From Chryseobacterium sp. JV274 (GTDB taxonomy: Bacteria; Bacteroidota; Bacteroidia; Flavobacteriales; Weeksellaceae): a DNA stretch of 64,000 bases. The first letter of the stretch is position 1, and every line of letters starts with the position of its first letter. The stretch is from positions 4,609,001-4,673,000 of the forward strand of contig NZ_LR824569.1 of the NCBI RefSeq assembly GCF_903969135.1, written 5' to 3'. The notes under the pieces were generated by a model. It did no database searches, was not told where the DNA came from, and saw nothing but the letters and a program-made list of their open reading frames with translations. Both the position numbers and the translations under genes were made by a program. Below, in pieces: positions 27,386 through 36,498 of the stretch.

Positions 27386-28162
27386 ATGGCAAAAACCAAC
27401 GATATTTCAGTTGAAGAAAAATTAAGAGCTTTATACGATTTACAGATCATTGATTCAAGATTGGATGAAATCCGAAATACTAGAGGAGAATTGCCAATTG
27501 AAGTTGAAGATCTTGAAATCGAGATTGAAGGTCTTGAAAAAAGAGCTGAAAAATTTCATGCTGACATCAAAGATCAGGACGATCAGATCAAAACAAAGCA
27601 TGAAGTTATTAACCATGCTAAAACTTTAATTGAGAAGTACAAATCTCAGCAGGATAATGTAAGAAACAACAAAGAGTTTGAAGCATTAGGAAAGGAAATG
27701 GAATTCCAGGATCTGGAAATTCAGCTTGCTGAAAAAAGAATTAAAGAATTTGGAGTTAAAATTGCTCACAAAAACGAAACTTTAAGTGAACTGAATACTA
27801 AGATCGACGATTTGAAAAACCACTTGAAATTCAAGAAAGAAGAATTAGAAGGTCTTATCTCTGAAACTCAGAAAGAAGAAGAATATCTTTTAGAGCAATC
27901 TAAAGAATTTGCAGGTAAAATCGATGAGAGACTATTGGCTTCTTACAACAGAATCAGAACAAATTCTATCAACGGTCTTGCTGTAGTAGGATTAGAAAGA
28001 GGAGCTCCAAAAGGATCTTTCTTTACAATCCCTCCTCAAAAGCAAATGGAAATTGCTCAGAGAAAGAAAATTATTATTGATGAACATTCAGGGAAAATCC
28101 TTGTTGATGACGAATTGGTAATGGAAGAAAACGAAAGAATGAAATCTGTAATTAAATTCTAA
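27386..28162 (+). CDS. Coiled-coil protein of the C4-type zinc-ribbon family, without the cysteines
   Basis: A 258-residue protein with a long, highly charged coiled coil (about 10-180, e.g. EDLEIEIEGLEKRAEKF). It ends in a domain aligning with the family's C-terminal zinc ribbon: NGLAVVGLERGAPKGSFFTIPPQ and then KKIIIDEHSGKILVDDEL. In typical members this part holds two CxxC pairs; here none of the four cysteines is present, so it cannot bind zinc in the usual way. It lies 2 bp after the Nif3 gene. The pairing is often seen in Bacteroidetes and suggests a shared, still unknown, role. Confidence 0.85.
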   Translation: MAKTNDISVEEKLRALYDLQIIDSRLDEIRNTRGELPIEVEDLEIEIEGLEKRAEKFHADIKDQDDQIKTKHEVINHAKTLIEKYKSQQDNVRNNKEFEALGKEMEFQDLEIQLAEKRIKEFGVKIAHKNETLSELNTKIDDLKNHLKFKKEELEGLISETQKEEEYLLEQSKEFAGKIDERLLASYNRIRTNSINGLAVVGLERGAPKGSFFTIPPQKQMEIAQRKKIIIDEHSGKILVDDELVMEENERMKSVIKF

Positions 28163-28182
28163 TTATTGATTTTAAATCATAC

Positions 28183-28216
28183 AAAAGCTGTTTCAGAAAT
28201 GAAACAGCTTTTTTTA
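28183..28216 (+). terminator. Terminator of the Nif3-coil operon
   Basis: Perfect arms AAAAGCTGTTTC / GAAACAGCTTTT followed by T residues, 21 bp after the stop. Confidence 0.85.
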
Positions 28217-28266
28217 TACATTCAACAGCTAATGCGTTTTTAAGATGGTGTAATTTTTACGGTGTC

Positions 28267-28345
28267 TTTGTCATTCCGTAGGAATCTAGACATGCAATGA
28301 GTCTCAATAAAGCTTAGATTCCACGCTTCACTCTGAATGACAACT
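28267..28345. repeat. Intergenic repeat, GTCATTCCGTAGGAATC family, single copy with inverted ends
   Basis: The 20-mer TTTGTCATTCCGTAGGAATC occurs at 28267-28286, identical to 33615-33634 and, inverted, to 33570-33589. Here it is followed by a partial inverted match (TTAGATTCC, then GAATGAC), making an imperfect hairpin of about 75 bp. No coding potential is visible. Confidence 0.7.
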
Positions 28346-28380
28346 CTAACTCTAATAAAAAGAATTCTAATGAGACAGTC

Positions 28381-28446
28381 AATAGGAATGGGCTTTAGCC
28401 CGTTTAATTAAAAAAATAGATCTTCCTATTGGCTTTAGCCAAAACA
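28381..28446. repeat. Intergenic repeat, GGCTTTAGCC family, copy 2
   Basis: Two palindromic cores (GGGCTTTAGCCC and TGGCTTTAGCCA) with an A-rich spacer, homologous over its whole length to 2764-2828. With the preceding repeat and two terminators it accounts for the 322-bp gap between 28162 and 28485. Confidence 0.7.
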
Positions 28447-28476
28447 TAAAAAAAACCGCTTCAAAATGAAGCGGTT
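28446..28476 (-). terminator. Terminator of the acyl-CoA synthetase gene
   Basis: Arms AACCGCTTCA / TGAAGCGGTT, with a run of A (T on the minus strand) on the far side, 9 bp after the stop of the minus-strand gene. Confidence 0.8.
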
Positions 28477-28484
28477 GATATTAT

Positions 28485-30263
28485 TTATTCCTGATGATCA
28501 TACATCTTATTATATAAGGCTATAAACTTCTCTTTTACTGCTTTTCTTTTCAGCTTCAATGTCGGAGTAAGCAATCCGCTTTCAATGCTCCATACTTCAG
28601 GAGTAAGTTCAATCTTTTTGATTTTCTCCCAGTTTCCAAGATGTTCGTTGATTCCTTCGATTTCCTTTTCAATTCTTTGCTTCAGCTCAGCACTTTTTGC
28701 AATCTCTTCCGGGGTAGAACCAATATTCAGATTGTTTCTCATAGCCCAGCTTTTTGCAAATTCAAAATCAGGCTGTACCAAAGCACATGGCATTTTTTCA
28801 CCATCACCTACCACCATGATCTGCTCTATAAATTTAGAAGCCTTTGCTAAATTTTCAATCGTCTGAGGGGCAATATATTTTCCGCCGGATGTCTTGAACA
28901 TTTCTTTCTTACGGTCAGTGATCTGTAAAAATCCGTCACTATCAATATGTCCGATATCTCCGGTCTTGAAAAACCCGTCTTCTGTAAAAGCTTCTTTGGT
29001 CATTTCTTCGTTTTGGAAATATCCTTTGAAAACAGAAGGCCCTTTTACTGTAATTTCACCATCTTCCTGGATTTTTACTTTTAAATTATCCAATGGAATA
29101 CCTACTGTTCCCACTCTCATTTTCTCAAAGCTGTTTACAGAAATTACAGGCGAAGTTTCCGTTAAACCATAACCTTCCAAAATTGGAATTCCCGCATTTT
29201 GAAACATTAAGTTAAGTCTTGTAGACAATGCCGCAGATCCTGAAACCAACGTCACAATTTCACCACCTAAACCTTCTCTCCATTTAGAAAATACCAGTTT
29301 GTCTGCGATGATTTCCTGAAGTCCGGATGGTTTTGAGATTACTTTCTTCTTGCTGATCAGGTTCAAAGCCCAGAAGAAAATTTTTGATTTCAATCCTCCG
29401 GCAGAAGACCCTGTATTGTAAATTTTATCATATACCTTTTCTACCAGTCTTGGAACGACAGTCATATAATGAGGCTTCACTTCTTTTACGTTTTCACCCA
29501 TTTTCTCGATGCTTTCAGCAAAATAAAGAGAAAAACCGTTGTATTGATAGAGATAGAACAGCATTCTTTCAAAGATATGGCAGATGGGCAGGAAGCTTAA
29601 TGCCCTTGTTTCCTTATAATCTAAGCTCTTTTTCTTTGGAATTCTTGGAATAGATCCCAATACGTTTGAAACAATATTGTTGTGGGTAAGCATTACTCCT
29701 TTAGGTCTCCCGGTAGTTCCGGAAGTATAAATAATAGTGGCAAGATCCTCTGTATTGATGGCATTGGAAAGGTCATCCACTTCAATTTGTGTAGATTCAT
29801 CTTTACCCAGATCAAGGATTTCTCTCCAGTTGGCAGCGCCACTGATGTTGTCAAAAGTAAATATTCCCTGTAGACTTGGGATATTATGTTTTACTTTCAT
29901 TACCTTAGTCAACAGTTCTTTATCAGAAACAAAACAGTATTGAATTTCGGCATTGTTGAAGATAAATTCGTAATCTTCAGGTGAAATACTTGGATAAACA
30001 GGTACAGAAACAACTCCGATCTGAGAAAGCCCAAAGTCCATAATAGCCCATTCTGTACGGGAATTGGTTGTAATCAAAGCGATTTTATCACCCGGTTTTA
30101 TACCAAGCTTCAATAATCCTCTGGATATCTTATTTCCCTCATTAATAAACTCCTGAGTAGAAGTTTTTTTCCACTCACCCTGATATTTCGTTACAAACAT
30201 ATCCGTTTTAGGATATTTTTCTAAAGCGTAGTGTGGAATATCGAATAATCTCTTGATCGTCAT
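28485..30263 (-). CDS. Long-chain acyl-CoA synthetase (AMP-binding enzyme)
   Basis: A 592-residue member of the adenylate-forming ANL superfamily, of the FadD15-like type. Key motifs are the phosphate loop YTSGTTGRPKG (179-189), EGYGLTETSP (A5 motif, about 370-380), FKTGDIGHIDSDGFLQITDRKK (A7/A8, about 440-465) and the C-terminal hinge. It activates fatty acids with ATP and CoA at the cytosolic side of the membrane, for degradation or for lipid synthesis. It is divergent, across 357 bp, from an acyl-CoA dehydrogenase gene, which supports a fatty-acid role. The exact chain length preferred is not readable. Confidence 0.93.
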   Translation of the reverse strand: MTIKRLFDIPHYALEKYPKTDMFVTKYQGEWKKTSTQEFINEGNKISRGLLKLGIKPGDKIALITTNSRTEWAIMDFGLSQIGVVSVPVYPSISPEDYEFIFNNAEIQYCFVSDKELLTKVMKVKHNIPSLQGIFTFDNISGAANWREILDLGKDESTQIEVDDLSNAINTEDLATIIYTSGTTGRPKGVMLTHNNIVSNVLGSIPRIPKKKSLDYKETRALSFLPICHIFERMLFYLYQYNGFSLYFAESIEKMGENVKEVKPHYMTVVPRLVEKVYDKIYNTGSSAGGLKSKIFFWALNLISKKKVISKPSGLQEIIADKLVFSKWREGLGGEIVTLVSGSAALSTRLNLMFQNAGIPILEGYGLTETSPVISVNSFEKMRVGTVGIPLDNLKVKIQEDGEITVKGPSVFKGYFQNEEMTKEAFTEDGFFKTGDIGHIDSDGFLQITDRKKEMFKTSGGKYIAPQTIENLAKASKFIEQIMVVGDGEKMPCALVQPDFEFAKSWAMRNNLNIGSTPEEIAKSAELKQRIEKEIEGINEHLGNWEKIKKIELTPEVWSIESGLLTPTLKLKRKAVKEKFIALYNKMYDHQE

Positions 30264-30620
30264 GATTTTTTACGTAATTTATAAAGAAATTTAAATATAA
30301 GCATTTTTTTTAATTGAAAACATTTGAATGTAATAATTAGAAACTAGTTAAATGCTTACCATAATATATTGAATCAAAAAGGAGGCCGGAAGCCCTGAAA
30401 AGGGGATTTTATATTTTGAACTGATCATTTGTGAATGTTTACGGTTCTGAACGTATCCGGTATTGTTTTTATCTTTAATCATTTTGAATCCCAAAACACG
30501 CATTCACTGGCCTTAAACTCGCTCTAACTTCCATTTTCTGTGCCTTTTTCCTGCTTTCAATTTAATTTTTTCAGATTTGCTTAAAAAGTGTAAATTTACG
30601 GCTATCTAATTATTTTTTTT
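30264..30620. other. Divergent intergenic region between two fatty-acid genes
   Basis: No reading frame of note. It must hold the promoters of both divergent genes. TAAATTTA at 30591-30598, 22 bp before the acyl-CoA dehydrogenase start, is a candidate -7 box. A G-rich patch near 30380-30410 has no recognised fold. Confidence 0.5.
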
Positions 30621-31760
30621 ATGGACTTTAATTTATCGGAAGAACAGCTGATGATTCAGCAGGCAGCAAGAGATTTTGCACAAAATGAACTATTACCTGG
30701 AGTGATTGAAAGAGACCGTGACCAGAAATTTCCTGCAGAACAGGTGAAGAAAATGGGAGAAATGGGACTTTTAGGAATGATGGTAGATCCACAATACGGC
30801 GGTGCAGGTATGGACAGCGTTTCTTATGTGCTGGCAATGGAGGAGATTGCAAAAGTGGATGCTTCTGCAGCTGTTGTAATGTCTGTAAACAACTCATTAG
30901 TTTGTGCCGGTCTTGAAAAATTTGCTTCTGAAGAACAGAAAGTAAAATATCTTACTCCACTGGCTAGCGGACAGGTAATTGGAGCTTTTGCATTATCTGA
31001 GCCTGAAGCTGGTTCTGATGCAACTTCTCAGAAAACAACTGCTGAAGACAAAGGAGATTACTATCTTTTAAATGGTATCAAAAACTGGATCACCAATGGT
31101 GGAACGGCTACATATTATATCGTAATTGCGCAGACAGATCCTGAGAAAAAGCACAAAGGAATCAATGCTTTCATCGTAGAAAGAGGATGGGAAGGATTTG
31201 AAATCGGATTAAAAGAAGACAAATTAGGAATCAGAGGAAGTGATACTCACTCTTTGATCTTTAATAACGTAAAAGTTCCAAAAGAAAACAGAATTGGTGC
31301 TGACGGGTTCGGGTTCAACTTTGCTATGGCAGTATTGAACGGAGGAAGAATTGGTATTGCTTCTCAGGCGTTAGGTATTGCTTCAGGTGCTTACGAACTG
31401 GCATTGAAATATGCTAAAACAAGAAAAGCTTTCAAAACTGAGATCATCAACCACCAGGCTATTGCATTCAAATTGGCTGATATGGCTACGCAGATCACTG
31501 CTGCAAGAATGTTATGTTTCAAAGCTGCTTGTGAGAAAGATGCAGGAAAAGATATCTCTGAAAGCGGAGCTATGGCAAAATTATACTCTTCTCAGGTAGC
31601 AATGGATACTACTATTGAAGCGGTACAGATCCATGGTGGATACGGATACGTGAAAGAATACCACGTAGAAAGATTAATGAGAGATGCTAAAATCACTCAG
31701 ATCTACGAAGGAACTTCTGAAATTCAGAAAATCGTGATCTCAAGAAGTATCGCAAAATAA
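30621..31760 (+). CDS. Acyl-CoA dehydrogenase
   Basis: A 379-residue FAD-dependent acyl-CoA dehydrogenase with the whole three-domain fold: helical N-terminus (MDFNLSEEQLMIQQAARDFA), middle beta domain with GAFALSEPEAGSDA (about 118-131) and WITNGG, and C-terminal helical domain ending in IYEGTSEIQ. Glu363 in YEGTSEIQ is the catalytic base position of the short/medium-chain class. It forms the trans-2-enoyl-CoA in beta-oxidation and passes electrons to ETF. Codon use is strongly biased, suggesting high expression. The neighbouring acyl-CoA synthetase supports a lipid-degradation role. Which chain length it prefers is unknown. Confidence 0.94.
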   Translation: MDFNLSEEQLMIQQAARDFAQNELLPGVIERDRDQKFPAEQVKKMGEMGLLGMMVDPQYGGAGMDSVSYVLAMEEIAKVDASAAVVMSVNNSLVCAGLEKFASEEQKVKYLTPLASGQVIGAFALSEPEAGSDATSQKTTAEDKGDYYLLNGIKNWITNGGTATYYIVIAQTDPEKKHKGINAFIVERGWEGFEIGLKEDKLGIRGSDTHSLIFNNVKVPKENRIGADGFGFNFAMAVLNGGRIGIASQALGIASGAYELALKYAKTRKAFKTEIINHQAIAFKLADMATQITAARMLCFKAACEKDAGKDISESGAMAKLYSSQVAMDTTIEAVQIHGGYGYVKEYHVERLMRDAKITQIYEGTSEIQKIVISRSIAK

Positions 31761-31782
31761 CATTTTATAAAACACACTACCT

Positions 31783-32148
31783 ATGAAAAAATCTTTGTGG
31801 ATCACCCTTGGTGTCGTACTGCTTTTACTGGGCGTATTTGTCTGGTATAAATACTTTTTTGTTTTCGGAGAAGGAGTGAAATCCGGATACCTGAACTATG
31901 CCATGAAAAAAGGCTATGTCTTCAAAACCTATGAAGGCAAACTGATTCAGGAAGGCTTCGGGAGAGGAAAAACAGGAACCATTACAAGCTATGAGTTTGA
32001 GTTTTCTGTAGATGACCCTGAGATTTTCAAACAGTTGGAAACCAACAGTGGAAAAACCTTTGATCTGCATTACAAAGAATACAACGGTGCCCTCCCATGG
32101 AGAGGAAATACAAAGTTTGTCGTAGACAAAGTAGTGAATATGAAATAA
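31783..32148 (+). CDS. Small single-span membrane protein of unknown function
   Basis: A 121-residue protein with one N-terminal membrane helix (residues 5-27) and a soluble remainder with YVFKTYEGKLIQEGFGRGK and LHYKEYNGALPWRGNTKFVVDKV. Similar proteins are, to my knowledge, widespread in Bacteroidetes without a known role. It is 22 bp downstream of the acyl-CoA dehydrogenase gene and ends before a strong terminator, so it is likely co-transcribed with it. I see no enzymatic motif. Confidence 0.75.
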   Translation: MKKSLWITLGVVLLLLGVFVWYKYFFVFGEGVKSGYLNYAMKKGYVFKTYEGKLIQEGFGRGKTGTITSYEFEFSVDDPEIFKQLETNSGKTFDLHYKEYNGALPWRGNTKFVVDKVVNMK

Positions 32149-32152
32149 AACA

Positions 32153-32182
32153 AATAAGGCTCTCAATCTGAGGGCCTTATTT
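32153..32182 (+). terminator. Terminator of the acyl-CoA dehydrogenase unit
   Basis: Arms AATAAGGCTCTCA and TGAGGGCCTTATT, with one mismatch in the stem, followed by TTT, a few bases after the stop at 32148. Confidence 0.8.
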
Positions 32183-32414
32183 TACACCAAATCACAAAAT
32201 ATTAATATATGAAATAAAAATTTCCTGTTTTGTAACGAATCCTGTACTATAACGGAGATTCATTATTTTTATTTACACTTAAAGTTAAGAGGAATTTTCC
32301 TAATAAACAAGCTGTTTTTATTAATGTTATAAAATTAGGAATAAGAATTAATCCTACCTTCTAAACCTTATTAAAAAAACATTAAAAAATCCACCGCGAG
32401 GATGGATTTCAAAT

Positions 32415-33359
32415 CTAATGAGAGTCGTTATGAGGAATGTTTTTATTTTTCTTTTTATAAAAGTAATATCCAATACCGGCAATAAGGAATAAAGGCCACA
32501 ACGGAAGAATAAACAGGAAAATAGAAGTAATCACCTCCCAGCCTGATTCAATAGCTGCCAATGATTTTCCACCGAAAGTTTTAGGTTCTTTTTCTGTTTG
32601 AGCCTTATCACTGATATTTATATTGATCGTACAGATCGTATTGTCTGCATAATTACGCCCTGAAACCTGAATATCCTTAGTGTCTATGTCTCCAACATTG
32701 CTGTTGATAGCATCCATTAAACCATCAAAATGCTGGATCGGAACTTTGATATCAAGACTGTATATTTTTTGATTTTCTCCATAAGGACTGGCAGATTCCA
32801 CGTAAGAAAGATTTTCGCTTTTGATGTAGCCGTTATTTTTATGGGCTTCTTCTCTGATGATTTCCTTCACCGTTTCTGCATTCTCTGCTTTTATGACAAG
32901 ATATCCTGATTTTACCATTTTATCTTTTGGCATATTTAGTTCATAACTGTCATTTTTAGGCTTGTCTTTATAAATGATTTTGGTTTCTTTAATAACCTTT
33001 GGAGCCGGAGCTTTTACAGCAATTTTTTCAGACTTTTTCTCCGTTGAATCCTTTTTCTCTATTTTGGATTCCAGTTTTGTATTGGTAATTTTATCAGATA
33101 AAGAATCTACCATTTTGGAGGTCTTTTCTATTTTTTGATGAATATCGTTCTTGGTATCCTCAAAATCTTTTATTTTAATACTGGCAGAATCCATTACCTG
33201 GTCGGCTGCTTTACTGGCATTGTCAATGGTTTCTGCAGTTACTGTAGCTGCGCTGTCTGCTGAATGAATTGATTCGTGAAGGCTGTCTTGAGTAGTTTCT
33301 CCTTTTTTACACATAATGAAAGTGCCTGATACAGCAACGAGTAATATGAACTTTTTCAT
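32415..33359 (-). CDS. DUF4349-containing lipoprotein
   Basis: A 314-residue protein with a lipobox ending at Cys17 (MKKFILLVAVSGTFIMC). A long charged coiled-coil/low-complexity region (about 20-125, rich in Lys, Glu and Ser) follows. The DUF4349 domain (about 148-255) includes MVKSGYLVIKAENAETVKEII and KVPIQHFDGLMDAI. A membrane helix sits at the C-terminus (about 275-300, then KKKNK). The lipid anchor plus a C-terminal helix is a curious double attachment; members are predicted surface-stress or envelope proteins with unknown function. Monocistronic. Confidence 0.82.
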   Translation of the reverse strand: MKKFILLVAVSGTFIMCKKGETTQDSLHESIHSADSAATVTAETIDNASKAADQVMDSASIKIKDFEDTKNDIHQKIEKTSKMVDSLSDKITNTKLESKIEKKDSTEKKSEKIAVKAPAPKVIKETKIIYKDKPKNDSYELNMPKDKMVKSGYLVIKAENAETVKEIIREEAHKNNGYIKSENLSYVESASPYGENQKIYSLDIKVPIQHFDGLMDAINSNVGDIDTKDIQVSGRNYADNTICTININISDKAQTEKEPKTFGGKSLAAIESGWEVITSIFLFILPLWPLFLIAGIGYYFYKKKNKNIPHNDSH

Positions 33360-33569
33360 AACATTAATTTTTTTGATGAAGTAAAATTAGGAGGGAAGTT
33401 CTTGTAAAGATTGTAAATAGAATGTATTGTGCTGGTAAAATTATAACTGTTATATTTTCAGGGGTTTGTATTTGTTTTACAAAAGATTTACAAAACGTTT
33501 CTGAGTTTTAAGGGTATAAGAACTCTCTAAAGAAGTATTTAATAATACAACTTTATTACTTATGAATTA

Positions 33570-33634
33570 GATTCCTACGGAATGACAAAATGCATGGATA
33601 AATTTAGCGTTCTGTTTGTCATTCCGTAGGAATC
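33570..33634. repeat. Perfect 20-bp inverted repeat of the GTCATTCCGTAGGAATC family
   Basis: GATTCCTACGGAATGACAAA (33570-33589) and its exact reverse complement (33615-33634) surround a 25-bp centre. The same 20-mer occurs at 28267. The arms could form a large hairpin in RNA or DNA. It resembles a REP/MITE-like element without a transposase. Confidence 0.75.
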
Positions 33635-33685
33635 CAGATATAATAATCTCACCTCCTTCATAAAAATGATTATATAGTAAGAAAT

Positions 33686-33713
33686 AAAAAATCCGTAGAA
33701 AATTTCTACGGAT
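33686..33713 (-). terminator. prfC terminator
   Basis: Arms ATCCGTAGAAA / TTTCTACGGAT with A-run on the far side, 28 bp after the stop of the minus-strand prfC. Confidence 0.8.
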
Positions 33714-33740
33714 CTATATTGTAAGCGATTTGTCTTTTAA

Positions 33741-35336
33741 TTAATGTTCCTGAAATTCACTAATGAAATGTAATTTCACATTTGGGAATTTTTCCTGCGT
33801 CATATGAATTGTGAAAGAAGAATCTGCCAAGAATACTAATTGATTGTATTTATCTCTTGCCAGGAATCTCTGCTTTAATCTTGCAAATTCTTTGAACTCT
33901 TCAGACTTTTCATCAGCTTCTACCCAACATGCTTTGTGCATGGATAGAGGTTCATACGTACATTTTGCACCATATTCATGCTCCAGACGGTATTGGATAA
34001 CCTCATACTGAAGAGCTCCCACTGTTCCGATGATCTTTCTGTTATTCATCTCAAGTGTAAATAGCTGTGCAACCCCTTCATCCATCAGCTGATCAATACC
34101 TTTTGCCAGTTGTTTGGCTTTTAATGGGTCATTGTTGTTGATATAACGGAAATGTTCAGGAGAGAAGCTAGGAATGCCTTTGAAACTTAATTTTTCTCCA
34201 CCGGTTAATGTATCTCCGATTCTGAAACTTCCGGTATCATGTAAACCAACAATATCCCCAGGGAAACTTTCTTCCACTACTTCTTTTTTATCAGCAAAGA
34301 ATGCGTTGGGAGAAGAAAACTTCATTTTTTTACCTTCTCTTACCAACAAATAATTTTCGTTTCTCTTGAATGTTCCTGAAACAATCTTTACGAAAGCAAG
34401 TCTGTCTCTGTGTTTAGGATCCATATTCGCATGGATTTTGAAAACGAATCCTGTGAAAGTGCTTTCTTCAGGCTTTACCAGACGGGTATCACTTTCTTTT
34501 GGCTGTGGCATTGGTGCAATATCAATGAAAGCATCCAGTAATTCACGAACCCCAAAGTTATTTAAAGCTGAACCGAAGAATACAGGCTGAAGATCACCTT
34601 TCATATAATCATCACGGTTAAACTCTGGGTAAACAGACTGAATAAGGTCAAGTTCTTCTCTTAAAGTTTTTGCTGCTTTTTCACCAATTACCTCATCTAT
34701 AGAAGTATCATTGATGTCATCAAACTTGATAGAATCTCCAACTTTCTGTTTTTTCTCTTCCAGAAATAACTGAATGTTGTCTTCCCAGATATTATAAATT
34801 CCCTGGAAGTCACTTCCCATACCAATTGGTAAAGAAAGCGGGCAAACCGTTAATCCTAATTTTTGTTCTACTTCATCCAACAAATCGAAAGCATCTTTAC
34901 CCTCACGGTCTAGTTTATTGATGAAAACCAACATAGGAATGTTTCTCATTCTGCAAACCTTAACGAGTTTCTCAGTCTGTTCTTCAACTCCTTTTGCAAC
35001 GTCGATCACAACGATTACTGAGTCTACAGCAGTTAATGTTCTGTAAGTATCCTCTGCGAAGTCTTTGTGACCGGGAGTATCGAGAATGTTGATTTTGTGG
35101 TCTCTATATTCAAAAGCCAATACGGAAGTCGCTACAGAGATCCCTCTCTGTCTTTCAATTTCCATAAAGTCGGAGGTAGCTCCTTTTTTTATTTTGTTGG
35201 ATTTTACCGCACCCGCTTCCTGAATAGCACCCCCGAAAAGAAGTAGCTTTTCCGTAAGAGTTGTTTTTCCGGCATCCGGGTGGGAAATGATCCCGAAGGT
35301 CTTTCTTTTTTGTATTTCTTTGATTAAGTCTGACAT
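33741..35336 (-). CDS. prfC: Peptide chain release factor 3
   Basis: A translational GTPase that removes RF1/RF2 from the ribosome after termination. I use the ATG complementary to 35334-35336 (MSDLIKEIQK), giving 531 residues, the usual length (E. coli 529); the longest frame adds 16 residues without support. G-domain motifs are HPDAGKTT (19-26), ISVATSVL in switch I, DTPGHKDF (about 85-92), FINKLDREGKD (NKxD, about 139-148) and a SALNNF-type G5 loop. The C-terminal RF3 domain starts near 400. Monocistronic, with a terminator downstream. Confidence 0.96.
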   Translation of the reverse strand: MSDLIKEIQKRKTFGIISHPDAGKTTLTEKLLLFGGAIQEAGAVKSNKIKKGATSDFMEIERQRGISVATSVLAFEYRDHKINILDTPGHKDFAEDTYRTLTAVDSVIVVIDVAKGVEEQTEKLVKVCRMRNIPMLVFINKLDREGKDAFDLLDEVEQKLGLTVCPLSLPIGMGSDFQGIYNIWEDNIQLFLEEKKQKVGDSIKFDDINDTSIDEVIGEKAAKTLREELDLIQSVYPEFNRDDYMKGDLQPVFFGSALNNFGVRELLDAFIDIAPMPQPKESDTRLVKPEESTFTGFVFKIHANMDPKHRDRLAFVKIVSGTFKRNENYLLVREGKKMKFSSPNAFFADKKEVVEESFPGDIVGLHDTGSFRIGDTLTGGEKLSFKGIPSFSPEHFRYINNNDPLKAKQLAKGIDQLMDEGVAQLFTLEMNNRKIIGTVGALQYEVIQYRLEHEYGAKCTYEPLSMHKACWVEADEKSEEFKEFARLKQRFLARDKYNQLVFLADSSFTIHMTQEKFPNVKLHFISEFQEH

Positions 35337-35626
35337 ATCGTATTTTGAAGTTGCAAAAATCGTGATTTTTTGCGAGGTTTTCAAATTATATTACGACAAT
35401 GTTGACTAGGTTGGAGAGAAGAGATTGAGAGTGTGGGGCAGTAAGTAATTTTATCATATGAGCTGCAAATTTGTTTATTGCAGTCTCAATCCCCTGGAAT
35501 GGAGATTCTGTATTCGTTTTGTGAGGTTCATGGATAAAGGAACGAAAATAAGAAAATCCTTTTTTAGTTGCCTGTAGCAGTCAAAAAAATTATCTTTGTT
35601 TTTAATAAACTTTTTACAGAGAAAGG

Positions 35627-36457
35627 ATGGAAAATAGCAAATATCCGAAGTTTACGTTCACATGGTTTGGCGGTGTTGTTTTGGTGGTTGGATTATTCGT
35701 AGGAACAATGGCTGTTTCTTTATTCAGTACTTTTTGGAAAGTTGTTTTCAGGGAAAATATTGAGCTTAAAGACTGGTTTCTTATGGTTGCGAATTCTGTA
35801 GGATTCCTTACGGCTATTGCCTTTTTTGATTTTTTCATTGTAAGACGTACCACCCAAAAGAAGCTTAACTTCAATTTATCATCCGTTAATTTCTCTACCT
35901 ATCTTCTTATTTTTCCAATGATGGCGGGAATGATGTTTATTTCAGAATTTATTGCCGCTCAGATTCCTACTACAGGACCTTTTTTTGGTGATTTTTATGA
36001 ATATTTTACTCAGTTGATGAGCCAGCTTACTGATAATCCTGTTGTAATGATTATCATGACGGTGATTATGGCTCCCATTTTTGAGGAAATTATATTCAGA
36101 GGAATTATCCAGAAAGGATTGGTTAATAAAGGAGTAGAACCATGGAAAGCAATTTTGTATGCTTCCATTATTTTTGGAGTGGTTCACGGAAATCCATGGC
36201 AGTTTATCAGCGCAGTGATGCTGGGCTGTGTGCTGGGATTGGTATACCATAAAACAAAATCTTTACTGATGCCCATACTGTTGCATGCGTTTAATAATTT
36301 AACCCTTTCGCTGTTGGTACTTTATGGTAAAGATGAAAGTTTTTCAAAAGTTCTTCATGTTTCAGAATGGCTTGTACTGGCCGTAGGAATTGTACTTTTC
36401 TCTTTATTCTATTATCTTTTTATGAAAAAGTATAAAGTACATTATGCTGAAATGTAA
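35627..36457 (+). CDS. CPBP family intramembrane glutamic endopeptidase
   Basis: A 276-residue polytopic membrane protein of the CAAX/CPBP (Abi) protease family. The catalytic signature is FEEIIFR with Glu153, Glu154 and Arg158, the second motif is VVHG with His187, and HAFNN further on supplies a third His. Hydrophobic helices occur at about 12-34, 52-72, 92-112, 138-152, 173-187, 195-220 and 245-265. It would cleave a membrane-associated peptide; its substrate is unknown. It is 23 bp upstream of the rdgB frame, so the two may be read together. Confidence 0.88.
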   Translation: MENSKYPKFTFTWFGGVVLVVGLFVGTMAVSLFSTFWKVVFRENIELKDWFLMVANSVGFLTAIAFFDFFIVRRTTQKKLNFNLSSVNFSTYLLIFPMMAGMMFISEFIAAQIPTTGPFFGDFYEYFTQLMSQLTDNPVVMIIMTVIMAPIFEEIIFRGIIQKGLVNKGVEPWKAILYASIIFGVVHGNPWQFISAVMLGCVLGLVYHKTKSLLMPILLHAFNNLTLSLLVLYGKDESFSKVLHVSEWLVLAVGIVLFSLFYYLFMKKYKVHYAEM

Positions 36458-36498
36458 TTAACCAAGCTAAAAAAGTAAAATTGAAAATGAATATAGAA

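Larger units (their letters stand above)
33360..33740. other. Intergenic region with inverted repeat
   Basis: No gene is seen. The stretch holds the inverted repeat at 33570-33634 and the prfC terminator. The part next to the lipoprotein start must hold its promoter. Confidence 0.5.

Noticed and set aside
30380..30420. G-rich patch as a possible riboswitch
   Set aside because: I could not form a convincing conserved fold, and it does not sit at the usual place in a leader of either divergent gene.
35337..35384. Upstream 16-codon extension of prfC
   Set aside because: Release factor 3 proteins start at about the MSDLIKEI position; the extra residues match nothing in the family.
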